Assembly: GCA_021793875.1 (NCBI GenBank)
Contig: JAJYRX010000086.1
Span: forward strand, 1-6,384
Direction: 5' to 3'
Length of the DNA stretch: 6,384 nt
Source of the DNA: Pseudomonadota bacterium
GTDB lineage: Bacteria > Pseudomonadota > Gammaproteobacteria > Burkholderiales > Burkholderiaceae_B
The notes beneath the pieces were generated by a model. The model saw nothing but the letters and a program-made list of their open reading frames with translations, was not told the origin of the DNA and did no database searches. The position numbers and the translations under genes were made by a program. This document shows, piece by piece, positions 1-6,384 of this stretch (positions within the stretch are counted from its first letter, which is position 1; every line of letters starts with the position of its first letter).

Positions 1-1
1 A

Positions 2-445
2 GCCAAAATAGTTAATCCTCTTTTAGGAGACAAAATAAGCCTGCCTGAATATGCCACCCCTGGCTCAGCAGCTATGGACTTAAGGGCTTGTATAAACGAT
101 GCCGTATTGTTAAGCCCGGGTCATAGGGTGCTAATAAAGACGGGGCTTGCACTTAATATGAAAGACCCAAATATCGTTGCGATAATAGCCTCAAGATCTG
201 GACTATCATTGAAACATGGAATAAGAGTAGCTCAAGGTATTGGAGTTATTGACTCTGACTACCACGGAGAAATTGGCGTAATACTTACCAACGATAGCTC
301 TAATCCATACACAATAGAACCTGGAGAACGCATAGCACAGATAATGTTTCAACCAGTGATACAGGTTGACCTTGAGTATACAGATCAATTTAAAAATACC
401 ACCGAACGAGGTACCGGTGGGTTCGGTAGTACTGGTAAAACCTAG
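2..445 (+). CDS. dut: dUTP diphosphatase (dUTPase), 5'-partial
   Basis: Hydrolyses dUTP to dUMP and pyrophosphate, which keeps uracil out of DNA and supplies dUMP for thymidylate synthesis; family members are cytosolic homotrimers. All five dUTPase motifs are visible in order: motif I PGSAAMDLRA (59-88), motif II SRSGLSLKHG (191-220), motif III with IDSDYHGEIG carrying the catalytic Asp and the sugar-stacking Tyr (248-277), motif IV PGERIAQIMF (320-349) and motif V RGTGGFGSTG (407-436). The frame is open from base 2 (AKIVNPLLGD), and against the 151-residue E. coli protein only about five N-terminal residues are missing, so the true start lies just left of the window. The ATG at 74 is inside motif I and is not the start. 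Motif II has Ser where many homologues have Pro or Ala before RSG. The gene converges on putA, overlaps it by 4 bp, and hosts the putA terminator in its last codons. No intrinsic terminator for dut itself was found. Confidence 0.97.
   Translation, partial: AKIVNPLLGDKISLPEYATPGSAAMDLRACINDAVLLSPGHRVLIKTGLALNMKDPNIVAIIASRSGLSLKHGIRVAQGIGVIDSDYHGEIGVILTNDSSNPYTIEPGERIAQIMFQPVIQVDLEYTDQFKNTTERGTGGFGSTGKT
391..433 (-). terminator. Intrinsic terminator of putA, inside the dut coding sequence
   Basis: On the - strand, starting 8 nt after the putA stop codon, the arm 433-421 (AGTACTACCGAAC) pairs with 407-395 (GTTCGGTGGTATT). This gives 13 consecutive pairs, 11 Watson-Crick and 2 G-U (428/400 and 432/396), around a 13-nt loop (408-420). 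Five T (396-392) close the structure and run on after the core stem. This is the layout of a Rho-independent terminator for putA. On the + strand the wobbles become A/C mismatches and no T-run follows, so it should act only on putA transcripts. The same DNA encodes the last residues of dUTPase, including motif V. Strength is not measured and the loop is longer than usual. Confidence 0.7.
442..445. other. Interlocked convergent stop codons (CTAG)
   Basis: The palindrome CTAG holds both stop codons: TAG of dut on the + strand (443-445) and TAG of putA on the - strand (complement of 442-444). The two genes overlap tail to tail by 4 bp, with no spacer. Both C-termini agree with their families (GGFGSTG plus a short tail for dUTPase, NASLMMIG for PutA), so neither end looks frameshifted. 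Confidence 0.95.
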
Positions 446-3400
446 CCTATCATCATAAGGCTGGCGTTACCACCAGCTGCTGCAGTATTAACGCTAATGG
501 ATACCTCGCGCAATAGTTGGGTAAGCCTATACGTGCCACCACTTTGAATCTCATCAGAAGCAAGGCCCTGCACACTAATAATGGGGCCTTCACGATTAGC
601 AACACGCTTAGACAACTCCGACAAAGTGTCACTATCACCCTCAAACAGCACTGCTGAGTAATCCCCTGATTCTATAAAATCCTCAGAAACCATCTGTGCA
701 TTTATGCTATTAAGATCTGTATGGTCTATAGGTATATCAGATCCTGGATTAATAAGTACTGCAATTTTATTTCCAGTATCTACGCATGCCTTAATTTGCA
801 CTTCAAGCCCTTTAGTTGTTGCTGGTATGCATAAGATTAACCCCTTGGCACTTAAATGATAGCTGTTACGCTCTCCTGTTGGTCCGGGCAGCTCAACCTC
901 AAGGTTAGGTTTGCACCATACTGGCAAACCTTCAGGCGCTCGCGCAAGCAGCCGTAAAAGGTAAAGCGGCCCCCCAGCCTTAGGACCGGTTCCTGACAAC
1001 CTTTCACCACCAAAAGGTTGCACGCCAACCACTGCACCAACTATGTTGCGATTCACATAAATATTTCCAGCCCGTATATGTTTAACAACACGATCAACAG
1101 TTTCATCTATACGGGTATGGACACCAAAAGTAAGCCCATAACCAGACATATTTATCTCTTCTACCAAGGTATCTAAGTCTTTACGGTTATATCGCATAAC
1201 ATGCAGAACCGGCCCAAATACTTCGCGCGTTACATCGCTAGGGCTATTTACCTCTATTATTGTTGGAGCCACGTAAGTTCCTTTAATTTCAATATGATCA
1301 ATAGAGATCTGCGAAACCTTGAACCCCTGGTCTGACATATGGAATATGTATTCATTTATACCTGATTTCGCCACATTATCTATTACTGGGCCAACATCTG
1401 TAGAAAGCATACTAGGATCGCCTACCCTAAGTTCTTGCATAGCCCCATGAAGCATTTCTAGTAGGTAATCGGCACAGTCATCCTGTACACAAAGTAAGCG
1501 TAATGCAGAGCATCTCTGCCCCGCTGAATCAAATGCGGACATGATAATGTCGCTCACTACCTGCTCGGCTAAGGCAGATGAATCAACTATCATTGCATTT
1601 AGCCCGCCTGTTTCGGCTATAAAAGGTATGGTGTGGCCATTAACGTCTAGCCTTCCAGATAAAGCACGAGAAATAGTATTTGCTGTAGCTGTGGACCCTG
1701 TAAACATAACAGCAGACACTTGTGGATGGTTAACAAGCTCTGCTCCTACAGTATCACCGGGGCCTGGAACTAGCTGCAGCGCTGACATTGGTACACCAGC
1801 CTCATGTAATATGCTAACCGCCACGGCAGCTATAAGGTTTGTTTGCTCAGCTGGCTTTGCCAGCACCACATTACCCGCGGCTAATGCAGCACTTACTTGT
1901 CCTGTGAATATTGCTAATGGGAAGTTCCAAGGGCTAATACAAACAACTGTACCTAGGGGTCTATGAGAATCATTATTGAAATTATTTATAATTTCTCTTG
2001 CGTAATAACGTAAAAAATCTACAGCCTCTCTGACTTCAGCAATTGCATTGGGTATAGACTTACCCGCTTCCCGAACTACAACCCCAATTAGGTCTTGCAT
2101 ACGTTCTTCCATAATGCGTGCAGCTACTATAAGACACTCAGCCCTATCTTCTACAGCAGTAGATTGCCATATAGGTTGCACATTTGCAGCTCTTTCAAAT
2201 GCAATATTAATGTCAGAGCTGGAAGCGTTTAAGCACCGACCCACTATATCTCTATAATTTGCCGGATTACGAACAACCTGTGCTTTTTCGTCATTCCACT
2301 CGTTCTTTTCTAATACGTGAGTAGGCATTGCTTGAATTACTTTATTAGAGCTACTAGATAAAGTTGCAGATAATGAAGCAAGCCTTTGCTCATTGCTTAA
2401 ATCTAGCCCAGAAGAGTTCACCCTGGACTCACCGTAAATACTTATAGGAAGGGGTATTTTATTATGCGGTCTACCCTGCGGAACAATGTCCATGACTCTA
2501 CGCACAGGGTTAACTACCAGATCACTGATATTTATATTGTCGTCCATGACCTGATTAACAAATGAAGTGTTTGCCCCGTTTTCTAATAGCCTCCTGACAA
2601 GGTAAGCTAGTAAAGTATCGTGCGTTCCTACTGGTGCATAAATTCTGCAAGGACGATTCAATTTACCATCAGACACAGGCCCTGTTACCTGCTCGTACAA
2701 TGACTCACCCATCCCATGCAAACACTGAAACTCATACTGACCAGCGTAATAGTTACGTCCTGCCATATAATAAATAGCAGCCAACGTCTGTGCATTATGT
2801 GTTGCAAACTGTGGGTATATAGCGTCAGGTGCCTCTAATAGCCTTCTAGCGCAAGCTAGATACGAAACATCTGTATAAATTTTTCGTGTAAATACTGGAT
2901 AGCCTTCAAGACCATCTAATTGGGCACGTTTTATTTCGGTATCCCAATAAGCACCTTTTACCAAACGCACCATAATTCTACGTTTACTACGCTTAGCCAG
3001 GTCAATAAGATAATCTACAACAAACAGTGCACGCTTTTGATAGGCTTGAACAACAAACCCTATTCCATTCCACCCCGCAAGCTCTGGGCTAAAGCATATG
3101 GATTCCAGCAAATCAAGAGAAAGGTCTAATCGGTCTGCCTCCTCTGCATCGATATTGACACCTATATCGTAGGACATGGCTAAACAAACCAAGCTTTTCA
3201 GACGTGGATAAAGTTCACTCATAACCCTATCGCGCTGTGCCCTACTATATCTTGGATGCAAAGCAGAAAGCTTTATGGAAATGCCATTGCCTTCATATAT
3301 CCCCTTCCCGTTTGATGCTTTGCCAATAGCATGAATAGCCTGTTCATACGAGTTAAAGTACCTCTGCGCATCAGCCGCAGTTATTGCAGCCTCACCAAGC

Positions 3401-4251
3401 ATGTCATACGAATATCTAAAACCTTTCTCTTCCCACTTCCTGCTATTAGCCAATGCAGCCGATATAGTTTGTCCTGTAACAAACTGCTCGCCCATAAGAC
3501 GCATAGCGGCATTTACGCCGCCTCTTATAAGGGGCTCTCCACCTTTAGCAATTACTCGGGTAAGTGCTTTTGATAGGTTTTGCTCACTGTTAACGCTGAC
3601 TAGCTTACCAGTTAGCATAAGCCCCCATGTTGCTGCATTAACGAATAAGGAAGAGGACTCTCTTACATGAGACCTCCAATCACCATGACTTATTTTGTCA
3701 CGTATAAGGGCATCTCGTGTTGCTTTATCAGGTATTCGTAACAGAGCCTCGGCCATACACATAAGGGCCACGCCTTCTTGACTAGAAAGGGAAAATTCAT
3801 GGACTAGGCTCTCAACACCTGAACCTTTAGACTTCTTTTTTCTAAGCTCTGTTATAAGTTTTGTAGCCAGTTTTGTAATATCTTCTTCATAATTATTTAC
3901 AACTCTGGCCTGATCTAACAGCAAAGGTAAACACTCAGGCTCGGGTCTTCTGTACGCTGATGTAATGTTTGCACGTAGTACAGACTGTGGCTGAACGTCT
4001 TGTGCCAAATGAAAAAAAGGCGGCAAAGTGTTATCGGATGAGGTGTTAATATCTCCCTTGGAGTTGTTGCCTTCCCCATGCACTAGAAAGCTTATTTCCT
4101 CGGGTAGCTGACCACGCTCTATAGCATCAATATAAGTGATCAAAGCTTGCTTATGAAGCCAGTGCGCGGTGCAACCCAGCTGCGAAGCAGCGTTTCTTAG
4201 ACGCTGTCTTATAGTGTCATCTACTTTCACACCCAAAGTAGTTGTTGCCAT
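442..4251 (-). CDS. putA: Trifunctional PutA: proline dehydrogenase / L-glutamate gamma-semialdehyde dehydrogenase with RHH repressor domain
   Basis: Oxidises proline to glutamate in two steps: FAD-dependent proline dehydrogenase feeds electrons to quinone at the membrane, then an NAD-dependent aldehyde dehydrogenase oxidises glutamate semialdehyde. The protein has 1269 residues against about 1320 in E. coli. Residues 1-48 are the ribbon-helix-helix DNA-binding domain (TTLGVKVDD strand with Lys9, then AHWLHKQAL). Residues about 260-610 are the PRODH barrel, with Asp368 in NIDAEE, Tyr538, and Tyr550/Arg553/Arg554 in YLVRRLLENG, equal to E. coli Asp370, Tyr540, Tyr552, Arg555 and Arg556. The ALDH domain follows: Asn776 in SPWNFP, Lys799, FTGST from 850, Glu880 in AETGG and nucleophile Cys914 in GQRCS. 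A C-terminal domain ends in the conserved NTAAAGGNASLM tail. All active-site residues checked are intact. Two oddities: Arg1084 replaces Gly in GGEGLSG, and the linker near residues 1105-1121 is about 45 residues shorter than in E. coli. The ATG start is fixed by an in-frame TGA 12 nt upstream and by the conserved N-terminus. An AAGG lies only 2 nt before the ATG. RHH-type PutAs repress their own gene when proline is scarce; that role is inferred here. Confidence 0.97.
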   Translation of the reverse strand: MATTTLGVKVDDTIRQRLRNAASQLGCTAHWLHKQALITYIDAIERGQLPEEISFLVHGEGNNSKGDINTSSDNTLPPFFHLAQDVQPQSVLRANITSAYRRPEPECLPLLLDQARVVNNYEEDITKLATKLITELRKKKSKGSGVESLVHEFSLSSQEGVALMCMAEALLRIPDKATRDALIRDKISHGDWRSHVRESSSLFVNAATWGLMLTGKLVSVNSEQNLSKALTRVIAKGGEPLIRGGVNAAMRLMGEQFVTGQTISAALANSRKWEEKGFRYSYDMLGEAAITAADAQRYFNSYEQAIHAIGKASNGKGIYEGNGISIKLSALHPRYSRAQRDRVMSELYPRLKSLVCLAMSYDIGVNIDAEEADRLDLSLDLLESICFSPELAGWNGIGFVVQAYQKRALFVVDYLIDLAKRSKRRIMVRLVKGAYWDTEIKRAQLDGLEGYPVFTRKIYTDVSYLACARRLLEAPDAIYPQFATHNAQTLAAIYYMAGRNYYAGQYEFQCLHGMGESLYEQVTGPVSDGKLNRPCRIYAPVGTHDTLLAYLVRRLLENGANTSFVNQVMDDNINISDLVVNPVRRVMDIVPQGRPHNKIPLPISIYGESRVNSSGLDLSNEQRLASLSATLSSSSNKVIQAMPTHVLEKNEWNDEKAQVVRNPANYRDIVGRCLNASSSDINIAFERAANVQPIWQSTAVEDRAECLIVAARIMEERMQDLIGVVVREAGKSIPNAIAEVREAVDFLRYYAREIINNFNNDSHRPLGTVVCISPWNFPLAIFTGQVSAALAAGNVVLAKPAEQTNLIAAVAVSILHEAGVPMSALQLVPGPGDTVGAELVNHPQVSAVMFTGSTATANTISRALSGRLDVNGHTIPFIAETGGLNAMIVDSSALAEQVVSDIIMSAFDSAGQRCSALRLLCVQDDCADYLLEMLHGAMQELRVGDPSMLSTDVGPVIDNVAKSGINEYIFHMSDQGFKVSQISIDHIEIKGTYVAPTIIEVNSPSDVTREVFGPVLHVMRYNRKDLDTLVEEINMSGYGLTFGVHTRIDETVDRVVKHIRAGNIYVNRNIVGAVVGVQPFGGERLSGTGPKAGGPLYLLRLLARAPEGLPVWCKPNLEVELPGPTGERNSYHLSAKGLILCIPATTKGLEVQIKACVDTGNKIAVLINPGSDIPIDHTDLNSINAQMVSEDFIESGDYSAVLFEGDSDTLSELSKRVANREGPIISVQGLASDEIQSGGTYRLTQLLREVSISVNTAAAGGNASLMMIG

Positions 4252-4260
4252 TACCTTATC

Positions 4261-4280
4261 TCACATAAAAAGTTATGTGA
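4261..4280. repeat. Perfect 8+8 bp inverted repeat upstream of putA
   Basis: TCACATAA (4261-4268) and its exact reverse complement TTATGTGA (4273-4280) flank the spacer AAAG. The element sits 10-29 nt before the putA ATG and over the predicted transcription start. It could be an operator for a dimeric regulator or, if transcribed, a small leader hairpin next to the ribosome-binding region. It is not followed by a T-run on either strand, so it is not a terminator. The half-sites are in the opposite order to a CRP site (TGTGA-N6-TCACA). Confidence 0.6.
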
Positions 4281-4309
4281 AAATACTAAACCGGTTACAC
4301 CTTTGGCAA
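4280..4309 (-). promoter_or_regulatory. Putative putA promoter
   Basis: Read on the - strand, TTGCCA (4309-4304, five of six bases of the sigma70 -35 consensus) is separated by 18 bp from TATTTT (4285-4280, four of six of the -10 consensus). Transcription would start near 4273, giving a leader of about 22 nt before the putA ATG. The -35 sits inside the putA-proximal copy of the direct repeat, and the start site falls in the inverted repeat, a layout suited to repression. The call rests on consensus matching by eye in AT-rich DNA. Confidence 0.4.
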
Positions 4310-4333
4310 AATGCGGGTTAACCCTTTGGTAAA
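4293..4333. repeat. Imperfect 18-bp direct repeat at 23-bp period
   Basis: Copy 1 (4293-4310, GGTTACACCTTTGGCAAA) and copy 2 (4316-4333, GGTTAACCCTTTGGTAAA) match at 15 of 18 positions, with starts 23 bp apart, about two helical turns. Copy 1 covers the putative putA -35 element. Copy 2 overlaps a perfect 10-bp palindrome GGGTTAACCC (4315-4324) and ends just before the clpA stop codon. Tandem sites on one face of the helix upstream of a gene that encodes its own RHH repressor suggest operators, but this is inference. Confidence 0.5.
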
Positions 4334-4334
4334 T

Positions 4335-6384
4335 TTAATTTATTAGCTCAGGTTCATTATTTATATGACTATCGTTAGACGGTTTTTTTGGTTTAGTTGC
4401 CCCATCTTCAGAACCGTTGTCAAATAGTAATACAACCTTGTCATTTGACACATCGACCATTACATTACCACCGTTAGATAACCTACCAAACAATAGCTCA
4501 TCAGCTAAAGCACGTCGTATAGTGTCCTGTATAAGCCTATGCATTGGTCTTGCACCCATTTGCGGATCAAAACCTTTTTCAGATAAATACTCACGTAAAT
4601 CGTCCGTAAAGGAAACTTCAACTTTTTTATCAAGCAATTGCTCTTCTAGTTCTAGCAAGAATTTATCAACAACGCGCATAATGACTGCTTTGGATAAACT
4701 GCCAAAGCTAATAATTGCATCTAGTCTATTACGAAACTCTGGTGTAAATGCACGCTTTACTTCTGCCATATCGTCTCCGGCGGACTTATCGGTGGTAAAA
4801 CCGATTGATGGACGACTTAAGGCTTCAGCACCAGCGTTAGTGGTCATAATGATAATCACATTACGGAAATCAGCCTTACGACCATTGTTGTCTGTAAGGG
4901 TTCCATGATCCATAACCTGTAAAAGTATATTAAATACATCAGGGTGTGCCTTCTCTATTTCATCGAGTAGCAAAACACTATGAGGCTGCTTGCTTACTGC
5001 TTCGGTAAGTAAACCTCCCTGGTCATAACCAACGTATCCTGGTGGCGCGCCTATTAACCTGGAAACAGTGTGACGCTCCATATACTCAGACATATCGAAA
5101 CGCAGCAGGTTTATGCCAAGGGCAAAGGCCAATTGCCTAGCAACTTCGGTTTTACCAACCCCTGTTGGACCAGAGAACAAAAAGGAACCTATTGGCTTTT
5201 CTGGTTTGCCAAGACCTGAGCGAGCCATCTTAATAGAAGCAGCCAACGCTGATATTGCCGCATCTTGTCCAAAAACCACGGATTTAAGGTCTCTTTCGAG
5301 AGTGGCAAGTTTACTCCTGTCATCTTGAGAAACATTATGCGGAGGTATTCTTGCAATTTTTGCAACCGTAGCTTCTATATCGGCCTTGCTAATTGTTTTG
5401 CGCTGCCTGGATTTAGGCAAAAGCCTTTGAGCTGCGCCGGCCTCGTCTATGACATCTATTGCTTTATCAGGAAGGAACCGGTCATTTATGTATTTATCGG
5501 CTAGCTCAGCAGCGGCTGTTATAGCAGTGGCAGAATACTTTATGCCATGATGCTCTTCAAAATGTGACTTCAGACCACGTAATATTTGTATTGTTTCATC
5601 TACCGTTGGTTCTAATATATCTATTTTCTGAAATCTACGTGCAAGAGCGTGGTCTTTTTCGAATATCCCTCTATATTCAGAATATGTTGTTGCACCCATG
5701 CACTTAAGCTTACCCGAGGATAAAGCCGGCTTTATAAGGTTAGAAGCATCTAAGGTACCACCGGAAGCTGACCCGGCTCCTATAAGCGTATGTATTTCAT
5801 CAATAAACAGTATGGCATTTTGATTTTCATTAAGGCTTTTAAGCACTCCTTTAAGCCTTTGTTCGAAATCACCTCTGTATTTAGTTCCGGCAAGTAATGC
5901 CCCCATGTCTAGTGCATAAACCTTTGCACTGGACAATACATCTGGGGCCCTTCCATTAATGATGCGCCATGCTAGCCCTTCGGCTATTGCAGTTTTTCCA
6001 ACACCTGCCTCACCGACAAGCAAAGGATTATTTTTGCGTCTACGACAGAGAACCTGTATTACACGCTCAACCTCGTGCTCTCGACCTATAAGAGGGTCTA
6101 TTCTTCCTGCTATAGCCTCCGCGTTAAGGTCGGTCGTATACAAATCTAGCGGAGTCTTTGCCTGCTCGGCCTTTGTAGACTTAGCTGACTCTTGGCTACT
6201 GCTAAGCTCTTTAGGGGACTGGGGCTGTGGACGTGATGGCTCTTTGGATATGCCATGAGCTATATAGTTTACGACATCAAGCCTGGAAACCCCTTGCTTT
6301 TGAAGAAAATATACAGCGTGGGAGTCTTTTTCACCATATATAGCAACCAATACATTTGCACCGGTTACTGGCTTTTTGTTTTGC
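4335..6384 (-). CDS. clpA: ATP-dependent Clp protease ATP-binding subunit ClpA, 5'-partial
   Basis: Hexameric AAA+ unfoldase that threads substrates into ClpP; with the ClpS adaptor it degrades N-end-rule proteins. The frame is open to the right edge (QNKKPVTGANVLVAIYGEKDS), which matches the middle of the ClpA N-domain, so about 90 N-terminal residues lie outside; 682 residues are visible. A polar linker of about 30 residues (6145-6245) is followed by D1: Walker A GEAGVGKT (5991-6014), pore loop KYRGDF (5865-5882) and Walker B LFIDE (5796-5810). D2 has Walker A GPTGVGKT (5148-5171), pore loop GYVG (5028-5039), Walker B LLLDE (about 4959-4973) and FRNRLD with the arginine finger (4719-4736). 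The IGF tripeptide (4797-4805) is the ClpP-docking loop, so a ClpP partner is expected elsewhere. There is no long coiled-coil middle domain between D1 and D2, which separates it from ClpB and ClpC. The C-terminus carries a polar tail of about 25 residues (SEDGATKPKKPSN and onwards). The TTG at 6348-6350 is internal, not a start. clpS commonly lies just upstream of clpA and would be off the window. Confidence 0.97.
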   Translation of the reverse strand, partial: QNKKPVTGANVLVAIYGEKDSHAVYFLQKQGVSRLDVVNYIAHGISKEPSRPQPQSPKELSSSQESAKSTKAEQAKTPLDLYTTDLNAEAIAGRIDPLIGREHEVERVIQVLCRRRKNNPLLVGEAGVGKTAIAEGLAWRIINGRAPDVLSSAKVYALDMGALLAGTKYRGDFEQRLKGVLKSLNENQNAILFIDEIHTLIGAGSASGGTLDASNLIKPALSSGKLKCMGATTYSEYRGIFEKDHALARRFQKIDILEPTVDETIQILRGLKSHFEEHHGIKYSATAITAAAELADKYINDRFLPDKAIDVIDEAGAAQRLLPKSRQRKTISKADIEATVAKIARIPPHNVSQDDRSKLATLERDLKSVVFGQDAAISALAASIKMARSGLGKPEKPIGSFLFSGPTGVGKTEVARQLAFALGINLLRFDMSEYMERHTVSRLIGAPPGYVGYDQGGLLTEAVSKQPHSVLLLDEIEKAHPDVFNILLQVMDHGTLTDNNGRKADFRNVIIIMTTNAGAEALSRPSIGFTTDKSAGDDMAEVKRAFTPEFRNRLDAIISFGSLSKAVIMRVVDKFLLELEEQLLDKKVEVSFTDDLREYLSEKGFDPQMGARPMHRLIQDTIRRALADELLFGRLSNGGNVMVDVSNDKVVLLFDNGSEDGATKPKKPSNDSHINNEPELIN

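Larger units (their letters stand above)
4252..4334. promoter_or_regulatory. clpA-putA intergenic region
   Basis: This is the only non-coding stretch in the window (83 bp). It contains the putative putA promoter, the direct repeat and the inverted repeat. No strong hairpin plus T-run is present on the - strand after the clpA stop; the best structure pairs GGTTA with TAACC (4319-4323 and 4293-4297) and has no T-tract directly after it. clpA transcripts may therefore run on into putA. The E. coli PutA site GTTGCA does not occur here, the closest being GTTACA at 4294-4299. Confidence 0.55.

Noticed and set aside
74..76. ATG as the dut start codon
   Set aside because: It falls inside motif I (PGSAAMDLRA), and the frame with dUTPase-like residues is open back to base 2; the true start is left of the window.
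442..464. Hairpin across the shared stop codons as a bidirectional terminator
   Set aside because: Only a 7-bp stem with one wobble and a 9-nt loop, with no T-tract on either side; the structure at 391-433 is far better.
562..590. 7-bp hairpin (AAGGCCC / GGGCCTT) as a dut terminator
   Set aside because: No T-run follows on the + strand, the loop is 15 nt, and it lies over 100 bp inside the conserved C-terminal domain of putA.
1541..1966. 141-codon open frame on the + strand
   Set aside because: It is antisense to the ALDH core of putA, has no recognisable domain, and its composition follows from the complement of the conserved gene.
4170..4175. GTTGCA (on the - strand) inside putA as a PutA operator
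   Set aside because: It is a single 6-bp match about 75 bp inside the coding sequence; such a match is expected by chance and lies in conserved RHH codons.
442..4251. putA as a pseudogene or fused frames
   Set aside because: One uninterrupted frame carries all domains in order, the checked active-site residues are present, and the conserved C-terminal tail is intact.
4261..4266. ATG-TGA start-stop on the - strand upstream of putA as a minimal upstream ORF
   Set aside because: No ribosome-binding sequence precedes it, and it arises from the inverted-repeat sequence itself.
4417..4908. 163-codon open frame on the + strand
   Set aside because: It is antisense to clpA D2 and Ser/Leu-rich in the manner of shadow frames, with no domain or convincing start context.
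5959..6258. 99-codon open frame on the + strand
   Set aside because: It is antisense to the linker and D1 Walker A region of clpA; no independent evidence of coding.
6348..6350. TTG as the clpA start codon
   Set aside because: The frame continues to the right edge with clear ClpA N-domain sequence (PVTGANVLVAIYG), so this is an internal Leu.
1..6384. A previously undescribed multi-gene system, mobile element or defence locus
   Set aside because: All three genes belong to well-known families, fill 99 percent of the window, and show no mobile-element, toxin-antitoxin, CRISPR or phage signatures.

Overview
The window holds three genes and one short intergenic region, and all of it looks like ordinary chromosome. 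Left to right: the 3' part of dut (dUTPase, + strand, start codon off the left edge), a complete putA (bifunctional proline dehydrogenase / glutamate-semialdehyde dehydrogenase with an N-terminal repressor domain, - strand), an 83-bp gap, and the C-terminal three quarters of clpA (AAA+ unfoldase of the ClpAP protease, - strand, start codon off the right edge). No tRNA, rRNA, CRISPR array, insertion sequence or phage gene was seen.

The organism is most likely a betaproteobacterium, probably a Burkholderiales / Alcaligenaceae-like lineage. This rests on the long RHH-type PutA and a ClpA close to the E. coli type, judged from remembered family sequences and not from a search. GC content is in the low-to-mid 40s by rough count, low for that group.

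clpA and putA are read in the same direction, clpA first. The gap between them carries putative putA control DNA: a -35/-10 pair, an 18-bp imperfect direct repeat at 23-bp period, and a perfect 8+8 bp inverted repeat over the predicted start site. PutA proteins with an RHH domain usually repress their own gene when proline is absent, so these are candidate autoregulatory sites. No convincing terminator follows clpA, so read-through into putA is possible.

putA and dut converge tail to tail. Their TAG stop codons interlock in a single CTAG palindrome, leaving no spacer. A good intrinsic terminator for putA (13-bp stem with two wobbles, then a run of five T) lies inside the last codons of dut, in DNA that also encodes dUTPase catalytic motif V. 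This dual-use DNA is the most interesting point in the window.

The three genes do not form one pathway: dut cleans the nucleotide pool and supplies dUMP, putA burns proline to glutamate, and clpA feeds proteins to ClpP. I see no novel multi-gene system here.
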